A DNA stretch of 64,000 nucleotides from Tubulanus polymorphus (GCF_964204645.1 NC_134026.1:8503450-8567449), one strand, 5' to 3'. Positions 37,711-50,410 are shown, counted from the first letter of the stretch. A program made the numbers and translations. The notes: generated by a model not told the origin, from the letters alone.

Positions 37711-37976
37711 CAGGGGTGAATTAAGGGAGTGGTCTCGGAGATCCGGACCCCTGCCTTCCCATTGAGATTGCCCTTTTAGTCAAGACAGAGATCTTTAAAT
37801 CCTGTAAATTTGATACTCTTCCTCTTGGAAATCTTTCAGATTTATTTCTTCGGAAAATATCTAAAACCGACGGCAGAACCCCGGTAGAGGTCTTTCTTTG
37901 ACTTTGCTGCTTTATCCGAGAAATGTATTTTTTTCTTCTGGACCACGGCCTTCCGAATTTCCTAGATCCGCTCCTG
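37711..37976. mobile_element. AGGGGCGGAT-family repeat, copy 2
   Basis: The edges CAGGGGTGAATTAAGG and CTAGATCCGCTCCTG are short inverted termini. It is colinear with 10131-10361 (CGGACCCCTGCCTTCCCATT; GACAGAGATCTTTAAATCC) and with 42950-43156. Confidence 0.7.
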
Positions 37977-38351
37977 CTCACATAGGACAGAATTAAACAA
38001 TACCATTTGAATAGAAATTCATTTTCTGCGTGAAAAAATCGCTCTGTAAAATCGCAGTGAAAAATCATTTTGATTCATGTTTATCAATGTTTTTGTCGAA
38101 GATGGCCATGATTGTTACGTGTGAAAAAATCACAGAAAAATAATTTCTTTATCTATATGTCTAGCATGTTTCCTCGACGGTGGCCATTTTTCCGCGTGAA
38201 ATATTAAACGGCATGCAGAAATCTCTTGGTTTGCAATGGTATGATATTTATCAATTTTACATGAATCACGTATTGATTAAGAAACGCGTGAATCCGAATG
38301 CATGCTCATTGTCATTGTCATGGGCAACATGTCACATCAAAATCATTTGCT

Positions 38352-38625
38352 AGAACGAAGACCACACTCAAACGTGGTGAACGGATAATAAGATAAAATC
38401 CCACTATTTACAGATTAAAAGAATTTAAAAACAAGAATTTATTTATTAAATCTAAAATATTTAAAAGACACGACGTTTCGATCTCACCCTAGAGATCATC
38501 GTCACACACCTGACGATGATCTCTAGGGTGAGATCGAAACGTCGCGTCTTTTAAATATTTTAGATTTAATAAATAAATTCTTGTTTTTAAATTCTTTTAA
38601 TCTGTAAATAGTGGGATTTTATCTT
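38352..38625. mobile_element. Family A Penelope-like pseudo-LTR palindrome
   Basis: Two inverted arms of 115 nt (38390-38504 and 38511-38625) are separated by only 6 nt. Outer edge: AAGATAAAATCCCAC / GTGGGATTTTATCTT. A one-sided 38-nt extension (38352-38389, with hairpin ACCACACTCAAACGTGGT) precedes the left arm. Penelope-like elements (PLEs) are known for pseudo-LTRs in inverted arrangement, a one-sided extension of 30-40 nt, variable target duplications and self-cleaving hammerhead motifs; this copy shows all four features in miniature, with no reverse transcriptase. Assignment to PLE is inference from architecture. Confidence 0.65.
38510..38548 (+). ncRNA. Hammerhead-ribozyme-like motif (family A, right arm)
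   Basis: The order is CTGACGA, one T, stem GATCTC / GAGATC around loop TAGGGT, GAAA, then ACG-TCG-CGT (a possible 3-bp stem III) and C at the cleavage position. The conserved hammerhead strands CUGANGA and GAAA are both intact. The unpaired U before stem II is not canonical. The left arm (38467-38505, minus) has GTGACGA instead of CTGACGA, losing the core cytosine. Confidence 0.4.
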
Positions 38626-38638
38626 AAAATCATTTGCT

Positions 38639-39999
38639 GTTTTCTCAATAATAAAAATCTCACCAAATTTATCGAGGTCAACTGTTTCGTCTTGCTTTTT
38701 CTTCTCTGTAACATTAATACCTGTTTATGTTTATGAGACTATATGTAGTCGGTTATTCAACGAACTAGTTCGTACTGAATTTATAAACTTCGTAATCTAA
38801 CAGTAAACATCTTGCTCATAATTCATGATTTCACAACTTTATATTACTTTCATCTGTTTTTTTTCTTCAAATTGATTATCGTAACTGAAGGTGAACAACA
38901 GTTATCGAGTTTGTTAAGTCGGAATTTATAGCATAATATAAATCATTTTTTTTTCACTTAAAGATAACAATGAAATGAACAATAAAAATGCCGAGTTAAC
39001 ATCGATAAGTGAGAGTGCAGTGACAGGGTCCACGGGGTGTAACAACTTTGGACCAAAACAAGTGGTGACTCTCCCAAATTTCGAGGTTAGAAGTCGGAAT
39101 CTCGAGTTTCGTATTAGAAAAAAAAAATCGCGCGAGTTTTCACTGATTTTCGATTTTTCTCGATTTATTTTCCGATTCCCCGAGATTTTCGCGCTGAGGT
39201 TTCTGTAGCGAGGGACCGAAATACCATAGAAATTTGATCGATGTCATCATAACTCGAGCATTACATAAGGGAGCTTTGTCTATTTAGAATCGTTTTCTTC
39301 TTCACGCCGAGTAACATTCCAATTCAATTCACCCACCGTCTGCCCGTTGGGAAATCGAATTTATTTTCATACTTAACGTATTCGTCGAACATCGGATTAA
39401 ACTTCTGGAGCGCACGTGCGCGCGCCGTCATCGTCGTCGTCATCGTTGGCAGACGGAATTCTCTCACATCGCCAAGAAAGCAGGTAGCGATCGCGACGAC
39501 AATGGAACGATGGCCAGTTTTAAGTAACAGATTGGGAATTAGACAATAGCTACCGGAACATGCGAATAGACAATTGCACAATCTCGACACACCAGGATAT
39601 GTGCCCTAGGATACGCTGAAGGGTACTAGATATCCCATCGCTAAGGGGATACATCTGTCTATGTTATGTACTATTTTCCAGCTTTTCCAGTAGCGGATTT
39701 ATAATTATTGGGCATTTGACTGGTATATGGTCATACTCCTGTTATCTATACCTTGGAGTTATCAGACTGATTACTCCAAGTCTATACACTCTCGCTTTTC
39801 CATGAGTTTAAACGTGGAAAATACAATTTCGGCTGATATTCATAAGAACTATGAAAATATTGAGACATATCCTTCCAGACAATAGTGCGATGTTGTCTTA
39901 AAAATGGCACTATGGGGACTTGATGAGTTCAATTTAATTGAATATTCACAGAAAAAGCAGTATTATAAAGTAACGGGAAAATAAACGATTCTTAACGCC
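38639..39999. other. No recognisable gene
   Basis: A GTCATCGTCGTCGTCATCG run lies near 39426. Short frames at 38975-39208 and 39324-39590 show no domain. Confidence 0.35.
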
Positions 40000-40106
40000 A
40001 GGGCCCAGTTTTATAGACTGGTATTACCCGGGTACTAACTCAATTCATTTTCAATTGTGTTAACCCCGGGTTAAAGGTAATACCAGTCTATGAAACCAGC
40101 CCCGGG
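40000..40106. mobile_element. GGGCCCAGTT-group MITE, copy c
   Basis: AGGGCCCAGTTTTATAGACT at the left pairs with AGTCTATGAAACCAGCCCC at the right. Inside, GGTATTACCCGGG pairs with CCCGGGTTAAAGGTAATACC. It is a compact full foldback of about 107 bp. Confidence 0.75.
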
Positions 40107-40744
40107 GAGAATATACAAGATTACAGAGAAGAGCGCTTTTCGCAGACATTCACAATGAAGTTGAATAATGGATGAGAAAGAAATGAACAGAAGAGGTTCG
40201 TACAAACGAAGGAGGCGCTGGCCGAGCCTGACAGTTTCATTTACTCGCATCTAAATACGCCTAACAAAAACTGTAGAATTTCAAAAACAAATGATAGATC
40301 GCCGAATAAGATAGTTGTTACGTTTCGCTGATTGACCAGGATGGGCACAAATTGGCTATTTGCTTAGACAGTCGGTCGATGATGCTACAACAGCATCGAG
40401 CTGGGGCCATGATCAGAGGACAATGATTCGGCGTGTGCTGAATTCGTACAAACGAGCTCATCATCTTAACCACGCGCGCCCGCGCCGCGCGATTCAATTA
40501 TTGCACCGAAATGCGATTATTTGACGGACGCGGGGTTAAAGGTGGGGAATACACGACAAAATGAAATCATCCGGCGTAAATTAGTGTCATGAATATTTTG
40601 TATAACCGACTGATTCGTGGGGATAATCGCGAAATTATCGTCCAGTATGACTAATGAAGCCGCGTTTCGCTTCTTGTGATGAGAACAAACGCACTCACCA
40701 AACGATACGATAGACAACGTGTTCTTAATGCCACGAATATCTTT
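40107..40744. other. No recognisable gene
   Basis: Nothing beyond short frames without domains was seen. Confidence 0.35.
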
Positions 40745-40761
40745 GTGGGAGAGGGAGAGGG

Positions 40762-40804
<43 letters not shown>

Positions 40805-40893
40805 GGCACAGGCACAGGGACAGGCACAGGGACAGGCACAGGGAGAGGGACAGGCACAGGCACAGGGAAAGGGACAGGCACAGGGAGAGTCTG
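40745..40893. repeat. GGGACA/GGCACA hexamer minisatellite
   Basis: A GGGAGAGGGAGAGGGAGGG start passes into GGGACA units and then a higher-order GGCACAGGGACA pattern. It is open in several frames on both strands (GTGTGT, GQGQ, PVPV), all repeat artefacts. Confidence 0.92.
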
Positions 40894-41439
40894 AGCCCTG
40901 GGCCCTGAGTCTGAGTCACTAAATAAAGCTCATTCGCGAAAAGCAATAAACCAGAAGCTTTTTGTTGATAAAAAAGCCTAAACAATTTCATTCATTGACG
41001 CAATGAAATTTTCCACTGGAAAACGCGAACTCAATTTTTCTTAACGACGCCAATTTTCTTCAAATTACCGCCACTGATATGTGGCAAACTTAGCGCGCAG
41101 AATTCCGCCGAAGAAACCGCACGCACAAAATGAGTTTAAATCAGTAGTGCGTGTCATTAATTTGCTTGATTGATTACGTGCCAGAAAAATGGCCGACAGT
41201 CGCTATCTTTATTGAAAATGCATCGATCCATTATTGCAATAAAGAGATACTATCGTTTGCGCGCGTACACGTAAAGGTTAATGAAGTTAACAAATAAGTC
41301 TTCAACGGGATTACATATTTACTAGAGCGATGAAAGAAAATTGAGAGAAGGTATCTACGCCGGGTTATTAGTCGAATTTCGTCAATGTTCAAACCGGATA
41401 CCATCAGTTCATTGCGTCGAATCCTGTCCACGCCAAAGT

Positions 41440-41560
41440 CATGAAGATGACTATTAGAATATAGTCGAAACGGCGTATAAAACTATTAACTAGCTCAAGG
41501 AAACTTTTTCGAACTATTATTCTCCCATTATCATTGTGGTATTCTCTCCACCTTATCGCC
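41440..41560 (+). mobile_element. Family C solo arm with hammerhead-like motif
   Basis: GAAGATGACTATTAGAATAT then AGTCGAAACGGCGTATAAAA: stem GACTAT / ATAGTC followed by GAAACG. The downstream ACTAGCTCAAGGAAACTTTT and TATCATTGTGGTATTCTCTC...TATCGCC match the segment after the array at 17840-17905, so this is a second locus of the same family. Confidence 0.65.
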
Positions 41561-42949
<1,389 letters not shown>

Positions 42950-43156
42950 CTCCGGGTGGGTTCAAGGAGTGGTATCCGACCCCTGCTTTCCCCCTAAGGT
43001 CATCATTTCGGATATTCAATATTTCCTTTATCTCTCAAAAATATCTACCACCATGGTGGGTCCCCGTTGGGCTAATGACATGGCTGCTTTGTCTGAGAAA
43101 TGCCTTTTCTCTTCTTCTGGAACCCGGCCTTCCAGTTTTCCTAGAACCGCCCTTGC
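42950..43156. mobile_element. AGGGGCGGAT-family repeat, copy 3
   Basis: Carries TCAAGGAGTGGTATCCGACC, TGGCTGCTTTGTCTGAGAAA and CCGGCCTTCCAGTTTTCC in the same order as copies 1 and 2. More diverged at the termini. Confidence 0.6.
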
Positions 43157-45544
43157 TAAAACTGTTCCAACATAGATTTGGGCCCTACAGTGGCCAGGAA
43201 ATCCTCAGTTAGCCGAATATAAGATGTAGGCCACTTATATACGACCTTGATGCTACAACATTGCAATGAGGTCATGTTTTTGGTTATTGGACCATAGCAT
43301 CTACAATAACAAAGCACATAGAAATCCGCAGGGCCCAGTTTTGTGAGTGACCACCCATTCTAATTTTTCTCGATTCAAACTCGACTGTACAGAGGAATTC
43401 GTTCCAAGACTCCTACATCAGCGCCTGAAAAAAAATTTGATGGAAAGTTTTTTTTTTCAAGTGATTCATACATATCGAACATACCGGAACCGATTAATAC
43501 GGTTATACGGAGCCGAAGAAAACCAATTTGCGTCGGGTCGGTTTGTTGGGTAAGGTCAGGCCCCGTGGGATACGTCGTCGAACGACAAGATAAGTCCGGA
43601 AAAGGCGACCATAAGCTGAAGCCCTGGACACTGTCGGCAAACAATGGCGTATTACAGGAAATTGAAAGTGTAGACGAGCTCGCCTACTGAGGGACATGTT
43701 CCGAGATTGTATGAAATGATTTCTGTAATCGCTGGAGATTTATCACAGTCGACTTCGGTAATGCTAAGTTTCTCTCCGATTTCTCTCCTTCAACGCTATA
43801 CAACCCGTTCAATAAACACGTATGTTATAGAGAGTGCGCAATATCCATTTGGCAATTTTGAAGATTAACTACTTAGATTAAATTCACTGGTAACATTTTT
43901 TTTAAATTTTGTCTTTTAATAGCATTATGACAGGCGGAAGCGATTCGGGATTGGTACGACAATTAGTGGGCCGGTAGCTTCAAAGTTGGTTTAAGTTAAC
44001 CATTTGATAGTTGACAAAGTTCAATTTAATTCAATTCAAAGTTTATTGCTTAACAAACGACATTCGCCTAGAGCAGATAAATACCAAAAAATGCACGAAA
44101 ATGACAGGCTTAGTGACAATTGAAAGTTCATTGTCACTATGGTATTTATCCGTCGCTTATCTTAAACCAACATTTGAGCAACTAGTGGCGGTTAGTGGAA
44201 CTTTTTGTCACCAGCGAGCGCCGAAAGTGCGAAGATCGGTTTGGGGATCTGGGAAATCTTCTAAATTAGATGCATTTCCTGGTATTTGAACCCTACAATT
44301 CCGCCGGAGTTGAGCAAGAATTTCTATTTGAATGGAAATTGATAATTACGAATTTGGGTGGAACTGATTCGGGAAATTATTGGTCCGTCAGCAAGTCAGC
44401 ACGTAGGCAGGTCGGACATGTAAGATAGATAGCGAGGTTTGTTTAAGGATGAAACCTGAAGTTGAGGTCTCTTGTGAACTACGTTATATTATGATACCGA
44501 TATAACTAATCTATAAACGATCTATAAGATGGACTTCAAATCTCATTTTCAAAACAGCTTATAGAATTTCGAAGCAAACTCTCTTTATTTTTGACAAGAA
44601 CTTTGATTCTTGAAACTCAATATACATGCTGCAACACGATTGCAGCTCCGGTATTATATTTACATTAAGGATATTCAAAGATATCTAGTCTGACCGGTTA
44701 CATTCATGCAAACGCTTGCGAATGCCCGAAGACACATCGTGACGATACAGAAGGTATGTGTACAATACGTATCGAAGAAATGCAAATACCTCGAGATAAA
44801 CACCAGCATACCAGCTCACACAGACCATACGACATGCAGCGATGCCTAATTTCTAATTTCAACATTGATTGATCCGAGACGTTTCGATTTTAGTTTCAGA
44901 CAATTCAAACTTGTACACGACGACGATGGGGGGTAACTAACGTTCTGATTCATCCGCGTATCATCCCTCCCTCTCTACACGAGGATACGTGGATGAATAG
45001 GAGTTATTTCCTCGAATGTTTCGACTGACGGCGGAAGTGACAACGCGAGAGGAAATTAACAGTCGAAACCGACCAAATAATGATAATAATACCCGCTAAG
45101 AGTGTACAATGTATACTTGAAAATTAATTCCATCGTCTAATCATTAAAATCGCGTATGAAAAGGTAAAACCCTCGGCGGTAGAACCCCATAAAGAACCGG
45201 GTTGTTATTCCAACGCTCTGAGCTGGGATCGAGCCTCAGTTAATTCCAGCAAAGTCTTATAAATTTCAATAACTATTAGTTTATTGTCTCACAAAAAATA
45301 ACATTTGCTCAGAGAACTAAAACGGGTTCATACAAATATTTGCATCCAAAGCCCAACGCAGACGACGCAAGGAAACAGGGAAACGCATAAACACGTTATC
45401 AAACAGGTTTGATTATGGAAAATATGTTTTGCCAGGTTTGGGAATATTGATCGTACCGGCGTGTCTGCACCATTTAAGTTAGATGCTCCGGGGCGGGAGT
45501 ATTTTTGGTGTACCATAAGTCTCCCCGGATTACGGAAGCGTCCT
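43157..45544. other. No recognisable gene; repeat fragments
   Basis: A lone GGGCCCAGTTTTGTGAG edge lies near 43331. A minus-strand retroelement tail is at 44018-44050 (complement of AATTGAATTAAATTGAAC). A CCCAACACA-family fragment (GCCCAACGCAGACGACGC) is at 45346-45420. Opposite-strand frames at 43347-43697 overlap and are not supported. Confidence 0.4.
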
Positions 45545-45665
45545 GGGGACATATTAAAAAAAATTTTTTTGAATAGAAAATCCTATTTTTGAATAAAAAA
45601 TCCTATTTTCGAACATTTTTTTCATTATTCAAATATTTTGTTTTCAATTTTCGAATTTATTTTGC
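45545..45665. repeat. Low-complexity TTTTTGAATA(A)AAAATCCTA repeats
   Basis: TTTTTTTGAATAGAAAATCC and TTTTTGAATAAAAAATCC follow each other and degrade into TTCGAACATTTTT units. Simple AT-rich tandem repeat. Confidence 0.6.
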
Positions 45666-45821
45666 ATGACACTTGAGTGGGAGTCGTCAATGGCTGTCGG
45701 CGCTACTGCCTGTAGGGCGAACTTCGGTGAGTTAATCAAATTTTCAAAATGGTTTTAAGAGGAAAACCGAAAATTTGGATTTCAGAATAAATTTCAATAT
45801 TTCGATATTCTAACTTTTCAG

Positions 45822-46030
45822 CTTCTCGATTGTGGGACTTAAAGTTACTAGTGTCATTATTAACTAGAAACAGTTCTACAAGTCTTTGTAACATAGAAGA
45901 CGAAAGCTTACTCGGGCAAAATTCAAGCATTCTGCTTTTTACTGACATTTCCAAGGATAAATGTCCTAAATCATCCACAAACAAAGAAGGTTGGCGTCGA
46001 CCTTTTAAGTTTTTTTATATGTTGAAAAAG
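45822..46030 (+). CDS. Putative internal exon of an unidentified gene
   Basis: A frame between acceptor TTCTAACTTTTCAG and strong donor AAG|GTGAGT encodes 69 codons: SRLWDLKLLVSLLTRNSST, NIEDESLLGQNSSILLF, TDISKDKCP and GWRRPFKFFYMLKK. Composition is protein-like and splice sites match at both edges (phase 2 entry, phase 0 exit). I do not recognise the family. No upstream exon was found; the nearest possible partner is the open frame at 46198-46479. It could be an exon of a rapidly evolving gene, a retroelement relic or chance. Confidence 0.3.
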
Positions 46031-46197
46031 GTGAGTTGAACATTTTCACGTAAGTTCAGGTTTAGAAATTTCCACACTTCGTGATGAAGATTCTGTTATC
46101 TTACATGCACGATCATCACAGCTGTATATGTATGTGATGCCTGGACTTTATGCGTGTATGGTTTAACTTCCATTTTAGGAGAAAATAATATCCAAAG

Positions 46198-46479
46198 CTA
46201 GAAACCAGTTTTCCATTTATTGAAAATTCTAGGGGATTTCTAGATTTTCTCTACTGGAAGATTATCGGCTTGGTTTTGTCCGCAATTGATATCGAATTTC
46301 CAAAGCTGACTATACTCAAAGATCTTATCGATAAGATATTTAAAGCATTGCGCAGATATTGTATAAAATTACCACATCCTTGTCATAAAACAGCAATAGA
46401 TGCTAATGGAACCAACACTATCCTCATTGATCCAACTACATTTTCAGCACAATTACTTATTCATCTATTTTTGAATTGA
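46198..46479 (+). CDS. Putative terminal exon, unidentified
   Basis: The open frame continues to TGA at 46477-46479, encoding LETSFPFIENSRGFLDFLYW, then AIDIEFPKLTILKDLIDKIF and KALRRYCIKLPHPCHKT, ending LLIHLFLN. It reads like an alpha-helical C-terminus. The best acceptor nearby (CATTTTAG at 46178) opens a different frame that stops after about 14 codons. Joining in phase 0 would need the weak acceptor CCAAAG at 46197; acceptors ATTCTAG or TTTCTAG give the wrong phase. So either it is a pseudogene with a frameshift or the exon model is incomplete. Confidence 0.25.
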   Translation, partial: LETSFPFIENSRGFLDFLYWKIIGLVLSAIDIEFPKLTILKDLIDKIFKALRRYCIKLPHPCHKTAIDANGTNTILIDPTTFSAQLLIHLFLN

Positions 46480-48420
46480 TTATCGAAGCTATGTATTCAG
46501 AGGTATTTGTGATGCTGGAGATTTTTTTTGATTACGGCTCTTTTTGAGCTATTATTTGCCGTACTCGGAGTGAGTATACTGCATGGCGTGTATTTTAAAA
46601 ACAAGGGGATCCACTTGTGGAGTTTAGCATAGCTTTAAGATCTGAGTAATGCCATCTTCGTTCGATATCCAATATAACAACATCTTCAACCAGTCTTATG
46701 ATTTTTTTATGACCACTTTTGTACTTTCGTCACAACTGTGCCATTTTGGCCATGGGGGCTGATGATTGGTTAAGTTTGACTAAATTAGTTGGTAGTAAGT
46801 AGTAAGTAGTTTGTAGCCTCAGTAGATTTTCAGCGTGACAACTCTGGAACTTGCTCCCGTACTTTTTGGATCTTGGACTAGGGACGCATTTCCTCTCATC
46901 TAACTATTAGATTGATTAATTTGCTTTGATCTAAACTTTTTGTCCCTTGCAAACCCATCACACCTGCCGAGAACGAAACATGGGGTTTGATTTGAAATCG
47001 AAGGGGGTTAACTCAATGAAGACTAATCGGTCGACTGTGGTAATCGAGGATCCACCTGGTGGCAAAAGTATGCATTAGGAGATTTTGTTCTTAGATTCAA
47101 TTAAAGACTCTGCAGAGTGTCCCAGAAAATGTGTTACCGAAACTTTAAGATTACCCATTCATCAACTATTATTGTAAAAGGCTAAATATTTTTCTTTTTG
47201 AAAGGGGGGTAGGGTTGGTAGACCTGGATGTATGCTTGAAAATGTATTCGATGGCTGAGCATTTCCAGTGTTTTTGAAGGGTCATGAAAATTGAGTCGAA
47301 CCAAAACAAGAAATAAGGATCATTGTCTAATGCTTTTTATGAACTAGATTTTGATCGAATTGTCCTATTGTCACGCACGCCATCTGGTGGAACGGGGTCC
47401 TCATTGTCGAAGGCCTATACAGCTTCAGTTAACCCCGGGGTTGCCAAAAGTTGTTTCTAAAAACTGGCCTCTAGCTGGGTTTTGGGACGAGGATGAATAG
47501 TCTCAGCGAGGGTCGAAGAATTTACCAGAACACGAAAACAAGTAACGCGAAAATGTGAAAATTACATATGACACGAAAAGTAAACTGTATAGTTTCCCAG
47601 CACGTATAACACGCAACGTGAGAAAACGAAAGATTCCGACACGGCTTTATCGGTTTAATCCCAGCGACGAAGGCACCGCTCCGGCGCTCCGGCGGCGGCA
47701 GTGGCGGTGGCGATATTCTTTCAGAAATTAATCTTCGGAGTGTTTACCAATAAAAGCCGCATATTAAATTTATCGCAGCCCGTGGTTATTTGATTTCAAA
47801 GAATGCCAACAGTATTGATTTCAGAAATGAAAAGTTGATGTTTAAGTGGAAATTTGTCCTGGGGCAGGGATTTATCGGCTAAGCGTCGCCTGCCGGCGCA
47901 ACGAGATCCCGCCCGACCATCGTCGATCGATGCGTAAGAGAATTATGTATAGTGCCACTTTGCAGTCTACGGAAAATTGTTTTATGTTACACTCGCGACT
48001 CTGGTGGTTCGGTATTTGATTGTGCTGAAATTCTCCCAACTTTAAAGATTGAAAGAGCGCGCTGAGAAGAGAACGCGCGAGGACGAATGAAGCCTCGACG
48101 ATGCCGCTCTCGCTAGCTTTGAATGATACACACAATCAAAGCTAAGAGGCTTCATGAATTAAAGATTCGCGTTTTAAAGATTCCATTCGTCGTCATCGTC
48201 GTCGTCGTTGTCGGTTTCATAACTATGGAAAATGTCGCAGCCGGTATCGCACGAATAGCTGCTGGCAGATGAAAGTGAAACTTAAAGGTTATCAGAGTCG
48301 ATGATGGCAAGATTTTTGAAATTTTGCGGATTTTCGGTTCGGAAATACTAAACATCGAACACGCTCCCGCACGGTTCCGAGTTAAAATCGGACCCGTAAC
48401 GATTGAAAGAAGTGGCAGTG
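46480..48420. other. No recognisable gene; repeat fragment
   Basis: CTTTTTGTCCCTTGCAAACC followed by CATCACACCTGCCGAGAACG and AAACATGGGGTTTGATTT (46940-46995) is one member of a dispersed repeat also at 12.88, 53.33 and 59.39 kb. A GGCGGCGGCAGTGGCGGTGG tract is near 47692. A (CGT)n run at about 48186-48211 has no associated gene. Confidence 0.4.
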
Positions 48421-48535
48421 AACGCACTTACCGGGGATCGAACCCGAGTCTCGTATGTAAAAAGGGAGTGTGCTAACCAGCAGACCAATGGAACGTAAAA
48501 AGCGAGTGTGCTAACCAGTGGACCAATGGAAGTTC
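48420..48535 (-). repeat. tRNA-like sequence with partial duplication
   Basis: On the minus strand GGTCTGCTGGTTAGCACACT resembles an A-box region and GGGTTCGATCCCCGGTAAG holds a B-box, about 45 nt apart as in tRNA genes. The acceptor arms do not pair, so it is a tRNA-derived pseudogene or SINE head rather than a working tRNA. The A-box half is duplicated (GTGTGCTAACCAG at about 48468 and 48508). Confidence 0.5.
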
Positions 48536-48799
48536 ACTCGGCCCGTAATTATACAGCTTGTCCTGTATGCGTAACACATAAATCAAGTATTTTCGAAATA
48601 AGCTTCATCGTTCAGTACGGCCTAGATCTGAATGTTGTATATACGATATTTAGCCAGGAAAAAGGATTTTGCTTTACATAATAAGGGTTATTGATAATTG
48701 GGGGGGGGGATATCAGCGGAAAGTGACTTTTTGTTCTGTCAACCAAGGGAATAAAGGTAGGATAGCCCGGACACTCTCACCATAAAGAACAGATGATAC
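48536..48799. other. No recognisable gene
   Basis: A G-run (about nine G) lies near 48700. Otherwise unremarkable. Confidence 0.35.
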
Positions 48800-48917
48800 G
48801 TTCAAAACCCACTATATACAGAATTTAAAAGATTTTTTAAAAATTATATTTATCAAGAATTAAAATCAAAATACACGACGTTTCGAACTCTCACTAGAGA
48901 TCATCATAACTGACGAT
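48800..48917. mobile_element. Family A pseudo-LTR, diverged single arm
   Basis: TTCAAAACCCACTATATACA, then AGAATTTAAAAGATTTTTTA and TACACGACGTTTCGAACTCT follow the left arm of the 38.4-kb palindrome with many substitutions. The minus strand carries ATGATGA, stem TCTC / GAGA, then TTCGAAACGTCGTGTA. It is cut at about 48920 by a GGCCAGTT MITE. Confidence 0.65.
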
Positions 48918-48920
48918 CTG

Positions 48921-49057
48921 GGGCCAGTTGCTTAGTCATGGCTCAGATTTAAGACCGGTCTAAGAGCAAATTAGTTCTATAGCTAACAACTTAAGACCAG
49001 TCTAAAGTTTAAAGACCACTGTTGGACTCAAGTCACCACTGTACAACTGGGCCTAGG
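48921..49057. mobile_element. GGGCCCAGTT-group MITE, copy d
   Basis: GGGGCCAGTTGCTTAGTCAT left; CCACTGTACAACTGGGCC right. The interior TTAAGACCGGTCTAAG / TTAAGACCAGTCTAAAG is self-complementary. It sits directly at the broken end of the family A arm. Confidence 0.7.
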
Positions 49058-50410
49058 GGACTAAAGCTGTAACAATAATACTAGGGAGATTCGCTCATAC
49101 CTACCTGCCCTGATAAACTGATAGTCGAATCAGTAACCTGACACTTTTACTGGGTTCCTGGCTCCTCCCTTCCAAGGGGCTTAGGCTCTAAGGCTATCAT
49201 AGTCAGGAGGACGAAAATTGCTGAGTGAATCCGTCATAAGTAAATTGATAGAATATCATATTGACATCATCGAACCTCTGGAAGCGTCTACTACAGGGGA
49301 ATTCAATTACATTGTAAAAGTGTTCCGATTGCTATGTTTCGATTGCTAATCCGTTGAACAAGACAAAATATCTTCTTCGTGCGAGCGCGCGCGCGAGCCC
49401 ACAAAAGCCATCGCAATCAGTGTCATCTACGCAAAAACAAATTATAAGTTCGCCTTCAGTCGACGCATTTATAATGACATCATTCAACTGAAAGCACCTA
49501 CAGTTATCGGATTTAGAAAGACGCCTCGACTGGAAACTGCGGTAATCATATTTTCAAACTGTCACTCTTAACTAAGACAAATGCCGCCGAGACTGCAGAC
49601 CGTCGTGTACGAGAAACTGGCAAATAGCTCTTTGTCATTCGCAGCGATTGCAACTTGCTCGCAGTCAAACGGTGACAGACGAGGGTTTGATGGCAACCAA
49701 TTTAATTACCCTGCTCTAAGGTTTAATTAGAATTAACATAAACTTCACTCTGTAACTGCCAAGCGAAAACAATTTTCCGCGGGCCCGAGATATGCCGCAC
49801 TGATTTGCCGCTATGAAAACAAAAATATACCGTCACTGTTTATAGAGAGCGCGAAGCCCGATTCATCGGCAGACACACTTCAGAAATTGTAGTCGTTATA
49901 ATTGACTTTTCAAATTGAACACTCTCAACCGGCGTTGATCAATTCGATATTTCAAAATATTAGTAGAATTCTAAAGCCGCGGCTGTACACGTCGCGATAT
50001 TGCTGATCCGATTAATAGAAAACAAACTCGAGAAATTTTTGATCATCTTTGATTAGACGACGATCGCTTTTTTTAGAAAATGGCTTCGCGAAAATTCAAG
50101 GATGTCTCTCGTCTGCCGTATCCATTTGAAAATTAGAAAATTTAATCAATCATTCGTGTATAGATAGATAAACGTTGGTGTCATATATGTATACATGAAA
50201 AGGATGTCGGTAACAAACTGTTTTCGCGCATCGAGACAATAATCAGAACGGCAGAAGCAAGGTCAGACAGATAAACACCGACAGATAGACAGACAAAATG
50301 GTGAACTGACTGGGATGGTCGGAGCGAATAACCAAACGCGTTATATATATATATGTATAGTTCGGTAGTAAAGCATTTCACAGTGTCGGCCATCTTTGAA
50401 CCTAGGTCCG
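49058..50410. other. No recognisable gene
   Basis: No exon, RNA gene or strong repeat was seen. A short (TA)n lies near 50344. Confidence 0.35.

Larger units (their letters stand above)
38339..38638. repeat. 13-bp target-site duplication flanking family A insertion
   Basis: AAAATCATTTGCT occurs exactly at 38339-38351 and 38626-38638, bracketing the 274-bp insertion 38352-38625. An exact 13-bp direct repeat at both edges is direct evidence of an integration event. Confidence 0.85.

Noticed and set aside
38390-38625. CRISPR-like or rho-independent terminator reading of the long palindrome
   Set aside because: Eukaryotic context, spliced gene nearby and an exact target duplication show it to be a transposed element.
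40651-40922. Repeats of GTGTGT, PVPV and GQGQ in frames on both strands
   Set aside because: By-product of the GGGACA hexamer array; all frames are open because the repeat lacks stops.
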